A program made the position numbers and the translations under genes. Below, in pieces: positions 1 through 7,245 of a stretch of DNA of 13,837 nt; within the stretch, counting starts at the first letter, position 1; each line of letters begins with the position of its first letter. The stretch comes from Paludibacter sp. (GTDB taxonomy: Bacteria; Bacteroidota; Bacteroidia; Bacteroidales; Paludibacteraceae). The notes under the pieces are model-generated. The model worked only from the letters and a program-made list of their open reading frames with translations, was not told the DNA's origin and did no database searches. The stretch spans positions 1 to 13,837 of the forward strand of contig JAQWCZ010000023.1 in the NCBI GenBank assembly GCA_028705705.1. Reading direction: 5' to 3'.

Positions 1-312
1 TAAGGCTACAGCGGCATCAGCCATCCTGGCCAGTTTTTCTTTGCGTTCGTGCATGGTTTCTACCAGTATCAACTCAGTTAAACCAGTGTGATTCCATTCA
101 ACTTCACACATAAATCCGGGAATTATACCGGTTACCTGACCGCCATTTGCCAACACAGTATCAGCAATCTTTCCCATCAAACCGCGATGTCCTCCTCCAT
201 ATATCAATCTGCAATCCTGTTCGGCTAAAATCTTCCCGAGTTTTTCTGCTGCTTCAAAAAAAACGGGTCTTACCTGAGAACTGGATGCGCAGTAAACACA
301 AATATTTTGCAT
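1..312 (-). CDS. LOG-family protein (cytokinin riboside 5'-monophosphate phosphoribohydrolase-like), C-terminus outside window
   Basis: Only the first 104 codons are present; the gene runs off the left edge. Translated from the ATG at 312-310, the protein begins MQNICVYCASSS, the typical first beta strand of LOG-family Rossmann proteins. It continues with IYGGGHRGLMGKIAD (about residues 47-61), which matches the family's GGGxxGLMG motif. METMHERK-like sequence near residue 92 (TMHERKEKLARMADA) is the conserved segment just before the PGGxGTxxE catalytic motif, which lies outside the window. Members cleave the N-glycosidic bond of nucleoside 5'-monophosphates and release ribose 5-phosphate; in bacteria the physiological substrate is often unknown. 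The protein should be cytosolic. It is divergent from the epimerase gene at 394, with an 81-base shared promoter region. The family call is firm; the substrate is inference from the family. Confidence 0.9.
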   Translation of the reverse strand, partial: MQNICVYCASSSQVRPVFFEAAEKLGKILAEQDCRLIYGGGHRGLMGKIADTVLANGGQVTGIIPGFMCEVEWNHTGLTELILVETMHERKEKLARMADAAVAL

Positions 313-344
313 GTGGTAATTGTATGAAATTTATAATATTCATG

Positions 345-352
345 CAAAAGTA
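345..352 (-). promoter_or_regulatory. Bacteroidetes-type -7 box for the LOG-family gene
   Basis: Read on the minus strand this is TACTTTTG, an exact match to the Bacteroidetes primary sigma factor consensus TAnnTTTG. A TTTG lies upstream (379-376), but with a 23-base spacer rather than the usual 19-21. Transcription would start near 338-340, about 27 bases before the ATG at 312. It sits 13 bases from the opposing -7 box at 366-373. Confidence 0.5.
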
Positions 353-365
353 CATTTTCTTTCTG

Positions 366-373
366 TATTTTTG
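366..373 (+). promoter_or_regulatory. Bacteroidetes-type -7 box for the SDR epimerase gene
   Basis: The plus strand reads TATTTTTG, an exact match to TAnnTTTG. Transcription would start around 380, leaving a leader of about 14 bases before the ATG at 394. No good TTTG element is seen 19-21 bases upstream, so the call rests on the -7 box and its position only. Confidence 0.45.
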
Positions 374-393
374 AACAAAATTTTGAATAGCTT

Positions 394-1395
394 ATGATAT
401 TAGTTACAGGTGCTACCGGATTAGTAGGAGGGCATTTACTTTGGCATTTATTACAGAAACATGACCAAATAATTGCGTTGAAAAGAAAAACAAGTAATTT
501 AACTCCTCTTAGAACAATCTTTAGTTTTTACACAAATGAACCGGATGTTTATCTGAAAAAAATTGCATGGCGTGAGGCGGATATTCTTGATCTTGCTTCG
601 CTAAGAGATGCTATGAATGGGATTTCAATGGTTTTCCATTGTGCTGCAGTTGTTTCTGTAGGTAAGGGAGATAATACCCTGATGGATACAAATGTTGTTG
701 GGACTCGTAATGTCGTTTCTATTGCACTTGAGAATAAAGTGTCGAAGTTATGTTTTGTGAGCTCCATTGCTGCATGTGGTTTTACCGATCAGCGTGAAAT
801 AATAACTGAAGAAACTCCCTGGGAAAAATCAGATCACAAATCTTTGTATGCCATTAGCAAATATAAAGCTGAACAGGAAGTCTGGACTGCTATTCAAAAT
901 GGATTAAATGCGGTTATAGTTAATCCGGGTGTTATTTTAGGGGTTTCCGGAACAAGTTCGGGAAGTTCCCTGATCTTCGAAAAATCACGGAAAGGCATGC
1001 TATTTTATACACTTGGCGGTTCTGGTTATGTGGATGTACAGGATGTCGTAAAAGTAATGATTCAGCTTGTGGAAAGTGATATCTGTGGCGAAAGATTTAT
1101 ACTGGTGAGTGAAAACAATTCGAATAAAGAAATCTTGACCATGATGGCAACGGGATTTCATAAATTGAAACCATTTATTAACGTAAATAGAAATTTCCTG
1201 ACTTTTGTAGGTTTTCTTGCTGAAGCAGCAGGAAAGATGTTTGGATTTACCCCGATAATCGACAGAAGTTTTGCAATATCAGCCACCAATCGCTCCTACT
1301 ATTCTTCGCAAAAAGCAGTAAAAATGCTCGGATACCGGTTTAAACCGATATCCGAATGCATACAGGAAGTTTGCGCATTTATGTTAAAGCACTGA
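394..1395 (+). CDS. NAD(P)-dependent epimerase/dehydratase, extended SDR family
   Basis: The 333-residue product is a complete extended short-chain dehydrogenase/reductase. The N-terminal nucleotide-binding motif TGATGLVG is at residues 5-12, close to the start as expected. Asp63 (EADILD) is placed to contact the adenine. SSIAACG at 123-129 holds the catalytic Ser/Thr position, and YAISK at 152-156 supplies the catalytic Tyr152 and Lys156 of the YxxxK motif. NPGVILG (about 177-183) is the usual substrate-side loop after the catalytic helix. Overall it resembles dihydroflavonol reductase/3-beta-hydroxysteroid dehydrogenase-like members common in Bacteroidales, whose substrates are mostly unknown. 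It should be soluble. The ATG at 394 is chosen because the nucleotide-binding motif begins immediately after it. The last 12 bases overlap the end of the convergent argD-like gene. The fold and cofactor class are firm; the substrate is not known. Confidence 0.9.
   Translation: MILVTGATGLVGGHLLWHLLQKHDQIIALKRKTSNLTPLRTIFSFYTNEPDVYLKKIAWREADILDLASLRDAMNGISMVFHCAAVVSVGKGDNTLMDTNVVGTRNVVSIALENKVSKLCFVSSIAACGFTDQREIITEETPWEKSDHKSLYAISKYKAEQEVWTAIQNGLNAVIVNPGVILGVSGTSSGSSLIFEKSRKGMLFYTLGGSGYVDVQDVVKVMIQLVESDICGERFILVSENNSNKEILTMMATGFHKLKPFINVNRNFLTFVGFLAEAAGKMFGFTPIIDRSFAISATNRSYYSSQKAVKMLGYRFKPISECIQEVCAFMLKH
1320..1355 (-). terminator. Probable intrinsic terminator of argD, inside the convergent SDR coding sequence
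   Basis: On the minus strand, 29 bases past the argD stop codon, TCGGATATCGG (1355-1345) can pair with CCGGTATCCGA (1338-1328) around the loop TTTAAA. The 11-base-pair stem has one G-U wobble and is followed by GCA and then five T (1324-1320). In plus-strand RNA the same position is a C-A mismatch, so the structure favours the argD transcript. The T-run is short and offset by three bases, which lowers confidence. Confidence 0.5.
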
Positions 1396-2505
1396 TTTTA
1401 GTTTTTCCAAAAACAATTTGGCATCATTCATCGACAGACACAAGGGTGGTAACAGCCGGATGATATTGGTACCGGAAGCTCCTGTAAATACTTTTTGTTC
1501 AAAAAGCAACCGGCTACGAATTTCTTTTACCGGTTCATCAAATTCCAGTCCGATCATCAATCCCAAACCACGTACCTCCTTAATTTGAGGAAATTTTTTA
1601 AGCTCTGTGAGCAAATATTCTCCTACTTTGTTTGCGTTTTGAATCAGGTTTTCAGCTTTTATGATGTCGAGTACAGCAATAGCTGCCACACAGGCAAGAT
1701 GATTGCCTCCGAATGTAGTGCCGAGCAAACCATGTGCAGCTTTGAATACCGGGCTGATTAAAACACCACCGATGGGATAACCGTTACCCATCCCTTTGGC
1801 AACCGTAATCAAATCGGGACGAATACCCGCATATTGATGCGCGAAAAACTTACCGCTCCGACCATAACCCGATTGGATTTCATCCAAAATTAAAATGGTA
1901 TCGTTTGCTTTACAGACTTCACTTAATTCTTTCAGAAAATCAGGTTCAGGAATTTGGATACCTCCTACACCTTGTATTCCTTCAATAATTACTGCTGAGA
2001 CATCTCCTTTTTGCAAGGAATTCTTAACGCCATCAATGTCATTCAGAGGAAAAAATTCCACTTCCATACCATCATTGACTGGGGCAATAATTTTCGGGTT
2101 GTCGGTAACCTTTACTGCGGCTGATGTTCGTCCGTGAAAACCTTTCTCGAAAGCAATTACTTTTTTTCTACCATTGTGAAAAGAAGCTAACTTGAGTGCA
2201 TTTTCATTTGCTTCTGCTCCTGAATTGATTAAGAACAATGAATAATCATCATAACCCGAAAGTTTTCCTAACTTCTCAGCCAATTCTTCCTGTAATTTAT
2301 TGATTACTGAATTTGAATAAAAAATTAGTTTTTCCGCTTGATTGGTGAGTTTCTGTACAAAGAAAGGATGCGAATGTCCAACAGAGATTACAGCATGCCC
2401 ACCATATAAGTCGAGATATTCAACACCTTGTTTATCATACGTTCTGCAACCAATTCCTTTTTCAATTTCAATATTGAATAAGGGATATACATCAAATGTT
2501 TTCAT
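1384..2505 (-). CDS. argD: Acetylornithine/succinylornithine-type aminotransferase (class III, PLP)
   Basis: The 373-residue protein is a class III PLP-dependent aminotransferase, slightly shorter than the usual ~400 residues of ArgD. Visible motifs are NSGAEANE at 94-101 (phosphate-binding loop), FHGRT at 123-127, EGIQGVGG at 175-182, DEIQSGYGRSG at 208-218 (Asp208 to the pyridine nitrogen), and TVAKGMGNG at 234-242, where Lys237 is the Schiff-base lysine. The family transfers an amino group between glutamate and N-acylated glutamate semialdehyde in arginine synthesis. In Bacteroides the pathway is known to use succinylated intermediates, so N-succinylornithine is a likely substrate here (inference). 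No other arg genes lie in the window. It is 28 bases downstream of the Ca2+/Na+ antiporter gene on the same strand and could be co-transcribed with it. Its 3' end overlaps the convergent SDR gene. Ornithine or other omega-aminotransferase activity cannot be excluded. Confidence 0.88.
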   Translation of the reverse strand: MKTFDVYPLFNIEIEKGIGCRTYDKQGVEYLDLYGGHAVISVGHSHPFFVQKLTNQAEKLIFYSNSVINKLQEELAEKLGKLSGYDDYSLFLINSGAEANENALKLASFHNGRKKVIAFEKGFHGRTSAAVKVTDNPKIIAPVNDGMEVEFFPLNDIDGVKNSLQKGDVSAVIIEGIQGVGGIQIPEPDFLKELSEVCKANDTILILDEIQSGYGRSGKFFAHQYAGIRPDLITVAKGMGNGYPIGGVLISPVFKAAHGLLGTTFGGNHLACVAAIAVLDIIKAENLIQNANKVGEYLLTELKKFPQIKEVRGLGLMIGLEFDEPVKEIRSRLLFEQKVFTGASGTNIIRLLPPLCLSMNDAKLFLEKLKSVL

Positions 2506-2533
2506 ACAAATAAAAATAAGTTTTCAATAGTTA

Positions 2534-3475
2534 TTAATTTATCGTCGATATTTTCCAACTTAAAAATACGGCATAAAACAACAAAAACAGTAGTCCACCC
2601 CATCTTTTTATATTTCTTTCCTTATTTGAATAAATAAAGAGGAGAACCAGTAAACTTCCTAAAGCGGTAACAATTAAATCAATATTCATATCAGGATAAG
2701 TAGGTAAAGGCCTGATAATGGCACTAAAGGATAGAATAAAAAACACGTTGAATATATTTGAACCGATAACATTACCTAAAGCAATATCGGAATTTTTCTT
2801 AAAAGCGGCTACAACCGATGTGGCAAGTTCGGGAAGAGAAGTTCCAAGTGCTACAATGGTCAGCCCAATAATAGACTGACTAACACCATATCTGACAGCA
2901 ATATTCGTTGCGGAAGGGACAATCAGTTGTGCACCTCCTACCAAAGCCATGAGCCCACCAATAATTAACAACGCAGCTTTCCATATTTTCATAGGTTTGT
3001 AATCTTCAGCCTGTTCTTCTTCCGGATGACGAATAGCATTTCGAATGTTAGTATACATGAACCAGATGAAAAACAACAAAAGGATAAGTCCGTCAGACAG
3101 CGATAAAATACCGTTCATGCTTAACATAAATACCGCAACCGGAGCAATCAGACTCAGAGGAATATCAAATCTTCTGGAACTTTTTTGAGAAGCAATAGGA
3201 AATACAACCGCAGCAGCACCTAGGATAACAAAGGTGTTGATCATATTACTGCCGATGATATTCGTTAAAGCAATATCTGTTGACCCCGGATTAATCGCTG
3301 CCACCAGGTTTACGACCAACTCAGGCGCTGAAGTACCGAATGCTACCACAGTCAAACCAATGATCAGGTTTGAAACATTAAACCGTTTAGCCAACCCGCT
3401 AGCACCGTCAACCAAAAAACTTGCGCCGAAAATCAACAGCGTAAAACCTGCAATAATAAGTAAATAATCAATCAT
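2534..3475 (-). CDS. Calcium/sodium antiporter (CaCA family, YrbG-like)
   Basis: The 313-residue integral membrane protein consists of two homologous halves, as in Na+/Ca2+ exchangers. The first alpha repeat has GTSAPEL at 47-53 (Glu52) and IGSNMIN at 74-80. The second has GTSLPEL at 211-217 (Glu216) and GNVIGSNIFN at 234-243. The paired glutamates are the conserved cation-binding residues. The halves are joined by a charged cytosolic loop (about 149-162, HPEEEQAED). In the first repeat a Thr (TNIIGSN) stands where the second has Gly (GNVIGSN). Around ten membrane segments are expected in the inner membrane. Members exchange Ca2+ for Na+ or H+, but the ion used here cannot be read from the sequence. 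A strong terminator ends 8 bases before its ATG, so it probably has its own promoter. argD follows after 28 bases. Confidence 0.92.
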   Translation of the reverse strand: MIDYLLIIAGFTLLIFGASFLVDGASGLAKRFNVSNLIIGLTVVAFGTSAPELVVNLVAAINPGSTDIALTNIIGSNMINTFVILGAAAVVFPIASQKSSRRFDIPLSLIAPVAVFMLSMNGILSLSDGLILLLFFIWFMYTNIRNAIRHPEEEQAEDYKPMKIWKAALLIIGGLMALVGGAQLIVPSATNIAVRYGVSQSIIGLTIVALGTSLPELATSVVAAFKKNSDIALGNVIGSNIFNVFFILSFSAIIRPLPTYPDMNIDLIVTALGSLLVLLFIYSNKERNIKRWGGLLFLLFYAVFLSWKISTIN

Positions 3476-3483
3476 TTTTAATC

Positions 3484-3520
3484 AAAAAAAATCTGGACAA
3501 AAGTACTCATTTGTCCGGAT
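3484..3520 (-). terminator. Intrinsic terminator after the Na/Pi cotransporter gene
   Basis: On the minus strand ATCCGGACAAA (3520-3510) pairs with TTTGTCCAGAT (3501-3491) around an 8-base loop. The 11-base-pair stem contains one G-U wobble and runs directly into eight T (3491-3484). It begins 24 bases past the cotransporter stop codon. This is a textbook rho-independent terminator, unusual only in that it ends just before the next start codon (3475). Confidence 0.85.
3498..3505 (-). promoter_or_regulatory. Possible -7 box for the antiporter gene, inside the terminator hairpin
   Basis: The minus strand reads TACTTTTG, an exact TAnnTTTG match, placed across the loop and descending stem of the terminator. 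A start about 7 bases downstream would give a leader of roughly 15 bases before the ATG at 3475. No TTTG element is seen at the usual distance upstream, so this may be chance in AT-rich DNA. Confidence 0.35.
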
Positions 3521-3544
3521 TATACCTTAAACTTAATGAGTTTT

Positions 3545-5350
3545 TTAAGAATTATGTTTAGATGCCTGGTTGAGCGCTTCCATGATATTGATGATGTAAT
3601 CGCCCATTTTTTCACATTCAATGATAATATCCATGTAGGTTACACTGACCTGATATTCATATTTCTTTGCATTAATATCCAGGATATTCTGGGTACGTAA
3701 TTGGTTCCTGTAGTTGTTGATTTCATTTTCAGTGTTTTGGGAGCGATTAAGTTCATCATCACTGACATCGTCATTCTCCAATGCATCAATCATATGCTGT
3801 ATAGCCTTATCAACAAGATTCATCATCAGTTGTATGTTTTCATCCATTTCTTTGGTGTAAACTACGTTGCTCTCATTCCTTCTTACAACGGTACGGGCAA
3901 TATTATAACAGCCATCACTCACACTCTCAATTTCAGATACTACCCGCATCATTTTCTGTATCTGATGCTTACTTCCCTCACTCAACCTTCCGTCACCTAC
4001 TTTGGAAAGATAGCGGGCAATTTCTACTTCCATCCTGTCGCTGATACTTTCGTATTTCTGTAGTCTGGTAAATAGCTTAACCGCTTCATTTTCGTTTTTC
4101 TCCTCATAAAAAGAACGCGCTATTGAAAACATTTTCTGTGTCCTTAATCCATAAGATTTAATTTCATTCCAGGCCTGAATCAATGAAAGTTCCGAGGTAG
4201 AAAGCAAACCGGTGGAAATATAACGCAACTGAAACTCCTCATCAGTTGCTTTTTTCTTGATAATAAAGGAAACGACGTTTGTAATTACCTTTGCTAACCA
4301 GATCAGAAGGAAAGTATTGATGATATTAAACATGGAATGGAAAAGCGCCAATCCGTATGATGTGGAAGCCTGATAAACCATCAGTTGTTTCTGGTATGCT
4401 GATTCTTCTGCATTTAACAATCCACTTTCATCTGAAACAATTCTAATGGCATCAGGATGAGTGCTCAGCTCCTGAGAAAACAAGGTCGGGTTGCCAAAAC
4501 CTAAGAAATCTGCCAAGCTGGTTACCATATTCAGGAAGGGATAAAATAAAAACAACATCCAGATGATCCCGGTTATATTAAATAAAGTATGAGCAAACGC
4601 TGCTCTTTTAGCAGAAATATTGGCTGGTATCGCGGCAATATTAGCTGTAATGGTAGTACCAATGTTTTCTCCTAACACCATGGCGGCACCGAGTTCATAT
4701 GATATCCAACCTTTGGAAACCATGATCAGGGTAATAGCCATGGTAGCACTGGAAGATTGTACAATAATTGTTAAAAGAGTTCCAACAACAAGGAATATTA
4801 TCACTGAATTAAATCCAGATTGGGTAAATCTAGTAAGGAATTCAAGCATTTCTGGATTGCTTTTCAAATCCGGAACTGAATTTTTCAACAATTCCAATCC
4901 CATGAAAAGCAAAGCAAAACCGAGAATGAACTCACCGTAAGATTTGCGTTTCCCATTAGCTGAAAATATCAATGGTGTTGCAATACCAATCAAAGGGATA
5001 GCAAAAGCTGCAATACTGAACTTAAAGCCAAATAGTGAAATGATCCAGGCAGTTATGGTCGTACCGATATTGGCTCCCATGATGACAGTAACAGACTGCA
5101 ATAAGTTCAATAAACCCGCATTTACAAAACTTACCACCATCACGGTAGTTGCAGAAGAAGACTGAATAAGTGCGGTAATGAATACCCCGGTAAGTACCCC
5201 GGTAAACCGGTTCTTGGTCATGGCTGTTAAAATCGACCGTAGCTTGTTCCCGGCTGCTTTTTGTAGTCCTTCACTCATGGTTTTCATCCCGAAAAGGAAT
5301 AGTCCCAGCGAGCCTACCAGCATCATGAAATCATAAAATGAATAATTCAT
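3545..5350 (-). CDS. Na/Pi cotransporter family protein with C-terminal PhoU-like domain
   Basis: The 601-residue protein has an N-terminal membrane region (about 1-365) with two inverted Na/Pi-cotransporter repeats. Each repeat carries the signature serine-rich motif: QSSSATT at 63-69 and QSSSATM at 198-204. Each is followed by a glycine-rich segment, GANIGTTIT at 92-100 and GENIGTTIT at 227-235. A polar loop (about 285-330) precedes the last membrane segment (about 340-365). From about 380 to 595 a helical, highly charged PhoU-like region follows. This NptA/YjbB-type architecture imports, or in some bacteria exports, phosphate coupled to Na+. The PhoU-like tail is thought to tie activity to phosphate status (family knowledge). 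It acts in the inner membrane. A well-formed promoter lies about 100 bases upstream and a terminator directly follows, so it appears monocistronic. The direction of transport cannot be inferred. Confidence 0.93.
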   Translation of the reverse strand: MNYSFYDFMMLVGSLGLFLFGMKTMSEGLQKAAGNKLRSILTAMTKNRFTGVLTGVFITALIQSSSATTVMVVSFVNAGLLNLLQSVTVIMGANIGTTITAWIISLFGFKFSIAAFAIPLIGIATPLIFSANGKRKSYGEFILGFALLFMGLELLKNSVPDLKSNPEMLEFLTRFTQSGFNSVIIFLVVGTLLTIIVQSSSATMAITLIMVSKGWISYELGAAMVLGENIGTTITANIAAIPANISAKRAAFAHTLFNITGIIWMLFLFYPFLNMVTSLADFLGFGNPTLFSQELSTHPDAIRIVSDESGLLNAEESAYQKQLMVYQASTSYGLALFHSMFNIINTFLLIWLAKVITNVVSFIIKKKATDEEFQLRYISTGLLSTSELSLIQAWNEIKSYGLRTQKMFSIARSFYEEKNENEAVKLFTRLQKYESISDRMEVEIARYLSKVGDGRLSEGSKHQIQKMMRVVSEIESVSDGCYNIARTVVRRNESNVVYTKEMDENIQLMMNLVDKAIQHMIDALENDDVSDDELNRSQNTENEINNYRNQLRTQNILDINAKKYEYQVSVTYMDIIIECEKMGDYIINIMEALNQASKHNS

Positions 5351-5447
5351 GTAGTGTGTATATTTTGATGTTTTACTAGTTTAAATTGAACTACAAAATC
5401 AACAAACAGAACTTAAACAGATAACCAAAGGACTTTAAAAAGCGTTA

Positions 5448-5478
5448 CAAAAATACTTTAATTTAGTAAAAGCACAAA
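5448..5478 (-). promoter_or_regulatory. Bacteroidetes-type promoter (-33 and -7) for the Na/Pi cotransporter gene
   Basis: On the minus strand TTTG (5478-5475) is followed after exactly 19 bases by TATTTTTG (5455-5448). This agrees with the TTTG-N19-TAnnTTTG arrangement of Bacteroidetes promoters and is the only site in the window where both elements fit. The predicted start near 5441 gives a leader of about 90 bases before the ATG at 5350. Confidence 0.65.
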
Positions 5479-5527
5479 TAATATTCGATTAATATTCTTA
5501 TTTTTACCACAAAATTATATTTATAAA

Positions 5528-7195
5528 ATGGAAAAGGAAGTAACTATATATTGCAAAAACACAGCATCCTATCACAATTTTCCCATCGGTACGTCTTTGA
5601 TGGAAATTTATAATCAGTTAAATATAAAACTTAAATACAATATTGTTGCGGCAAGAGTGAATTATAAGGTAGAAGATCTCAACTTCCTGGTATATAAGCC
5701 AAAAGACATTGAGTATATTGATGCAAGTTGCCCATCCGGTATGCGTGTATATGTTCGTACCCTGAGTATGGTGTTTGCTTATGCCGTTAAACGTTTGTTT
5801 TCTGATGCTGTTTTGAGTATTAATCATTCTATTTCTAAAGGTTACTATTGTCGTTTAGATTACTTGAATCGCGCGTTGAATAAGGAGGTCATTGACCTTA
5901 TTAAAGCAGAAATGAAGAAAATAATTGACCTGGGTGAACAAATTATCGTTGAAGAGAAACAGGTGAAAGAAGTAAAAAAGATTTTTGCCCGTCAAAATAA
6001 TCAACATGAAGACTTATCACTTTTTGAAACCATCAATACTCCTTACATGCGTTATTTCCGTATCAATGAGTATGTGGACTATTATAACGGAGTATTGCTT
6101 CCGACTACTGATAAACTCAATTTGTTTGATATATTGCCCTATTATGACGGAATGCTGTTGCGGATACCCAACAGGGCACAACCTGACCGACTGGAAGATT
6201 TTGAAGTAATGCCTAAATTGTACGAGATTTTTAATGAGTTTGTGAGCTGGAATCAAATTATGAACCTGAAAACTATCGGGGAGTTTAATATTGCCTGCCG
6301 TAATAAACAATCGTTCGATTTAATCAAGGTGGGAGAAGCCTTGCATGAAAAAAAAGTTGCTTATATTGCCGATATGATTGAACAAAGACAAAATGTAAAA
6401 CTGGTGCTGGTCTCCGGTCCGTCTTCTTCAGGGAAAACCACTTTTAGTAAAAGATTGTCTGTCCAGTTGATGGTAAGCGGCTTAAAACCGGTGATTATTT
6501 CGATGGATAATTATTTTGTCAATCGCGAAGAAACTCCCAAAGATGAAAATGGAGAATATGATTTTGAAACACTTGAAGCGCTTGATTTACCCTTTTTCAA
6601 TCAACAAATCGAACAGTTGTTGAATGGCGAAGAAGTTGAATTGCCTTTCTTCAATTTTGAAAATGGGAAACGGATGTTCAGGGGAGATAAACTGAAACTG
6701 GATCATGACACTGTTGTGATCTTAGAAGGAATTCACGCCCTTAACCCAAATTTGCTTCCGAATATACCAAGAGAAAAAACATTCAAAATATATGTATCGG
6801 CACTGACAACAATCTCTATTGATAATCATAACTGGGTGCCAACAACCGATACCAGGTTGTTGCGCAGAATCATCCGGGATTATCGTTTCAGGAACTATTC
6901 AGCCCGCGATACAATTTCACGATGGCCCAGTGTGAGAAGGGGAGAGGAAAAATGGATTTTTCCTTATCAGGAGGATGCCGATATGATGTTTAACTCTGCT
7001 TTGATTTTTGAGCTTGCTGTATTGAAAAAATATGCTGAACCAATTTTAGCCGAGGTACCAAAGTATTGTGATGAATATACAGAAACACACCGTTTATTGA
7101 AATTTTTAAATTTCTTTGTACCTATACACGATCGCGAAATACCACCAACTTCCTTACTTCGGGAGTTCATGGGAGGCAGTAGTTTCAGATATTAG
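5528..7195 (+). CDS. TGS-SAD domain nucleoside kinase (uridine kinase/phosphoribulokinase-like P-loop)
   Basis: The 555-residue protein has three parts. Residues 1-65 resemble a TGS domain. Residues about 66-240 resemble the second additional domain (SAD) of threonyl-tRNA synthetase, with AVKRLFSDAVLSIN at 86-99 aligning to the synthetase's AxKxLxPxAxxxIG region. Residues about 285-540 form a uridine kinase/PRK-type kinase with Walker A GPSSSGKTT at 297-305, SMDNYF at 325-330 and VILEGIHALN at 397-406. DTRLLRRIIRD (441-451) matches the lid and arginine region. Proteins of this layout are usually annotated as nucleoside or uridine kinases and are widespread in Bacteroidales and Thermotogales. 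The real substrate is uncertain. By eye, the four metal-ligand residues of the ThrRS editing site are all replaced (Arg77, Met81, Tyr186, Leu190), so tRNA editing is unlikely. The gene ends in TAG. VanZ-like and dprA genes follow closely. Confidence 0.88.
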   Translation: MEKEVTIYCKNTASYHNFPIGTSLMEIYNQLNIKLKYNIVAARVNYKVEDLNFLVYKPKDIEYIDASCPSGMRVYVRTLSMVFAYAVKRLFSDAVLSINHSISKGYYCRLDYLNRALNKEVIDLIKAEMKKIIDLGEQIIVEEKQVKEVKKIFARQNNQHEDLSLFETINTPYMRYFRINEYVDYYNGVLLPTTDKLNLFDILPYYDGMLLRIPNRAQPDRLEDFEVMPKLYEIFNEFVSWNQIMNLKTIGEFNIACRNKQSFDLIKVGEALHEKKVAYIADMIEQRQNVKLVLVSGPSSSGKTTFSKRLSVQLMVSGLKPVIISMDNYFVNREETPKDENGEYDFETLEALDLPFFNQQIEQLLNGEEVELPFFNFENGKRMFRGDKLKLDHDTVVILEGIHALNPNLLPNIPREKTFKIYVSALTTISIDNHNWVPTTDTRLLRRIIRDYRFRNYSARDTISRWPSVRRGEEKWIFPYQEDADMMFNSALIFELAVLKKYAEPILAEVPKYCDEYTETHRLLKFLNFFVPIHDREIPPTSLLREFMGGSSFRY

Positions 7196-7198
7196 TTT

Positions 7199-7206
7199 TA
7201 TCTTTG
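7199..7206 (+). promoter_or_regulatory. Possible internal -7 box before the VanZ-like gene
   Basis: TATCTTTG is an exact TAnnTTTG match that starts 4 bases after the kinase stop codon and would give a leader of about 30 bases before the ATG at 7246. No -33 element is seen at the right spacing. It overlaps an in-frame TTG that could be mistaken for the start of the next gene. Confidence 0.35.
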
Positions 7207-7245
7207 CATCTGGTTATTAAAAAACGGTCACGAATACAAACAAAC

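Noticed and set aside
147..374. Plus-strand open frame of 75 codons opposite the LOG gene
   Set aside because: It overlaps the clear LOG-family coding sequence antisense and extends into the promoter region; no motif or start signal supports it.
3701..4063. Plus-strand open frame of 120 codons opposite the Na/Pi cotransporter
   Set aside because: It lies wholly within a strongly supported gene on the other strand and shows no recognisable protein motif.
7204..7245. TTG start extending the VanZ-like protein by 14 residues
   Set aside because: The TTG lies within a promoter-like TATCTTTG box, and the added residues are polar and outside the conserved region; the ATG at 7246 fits better.
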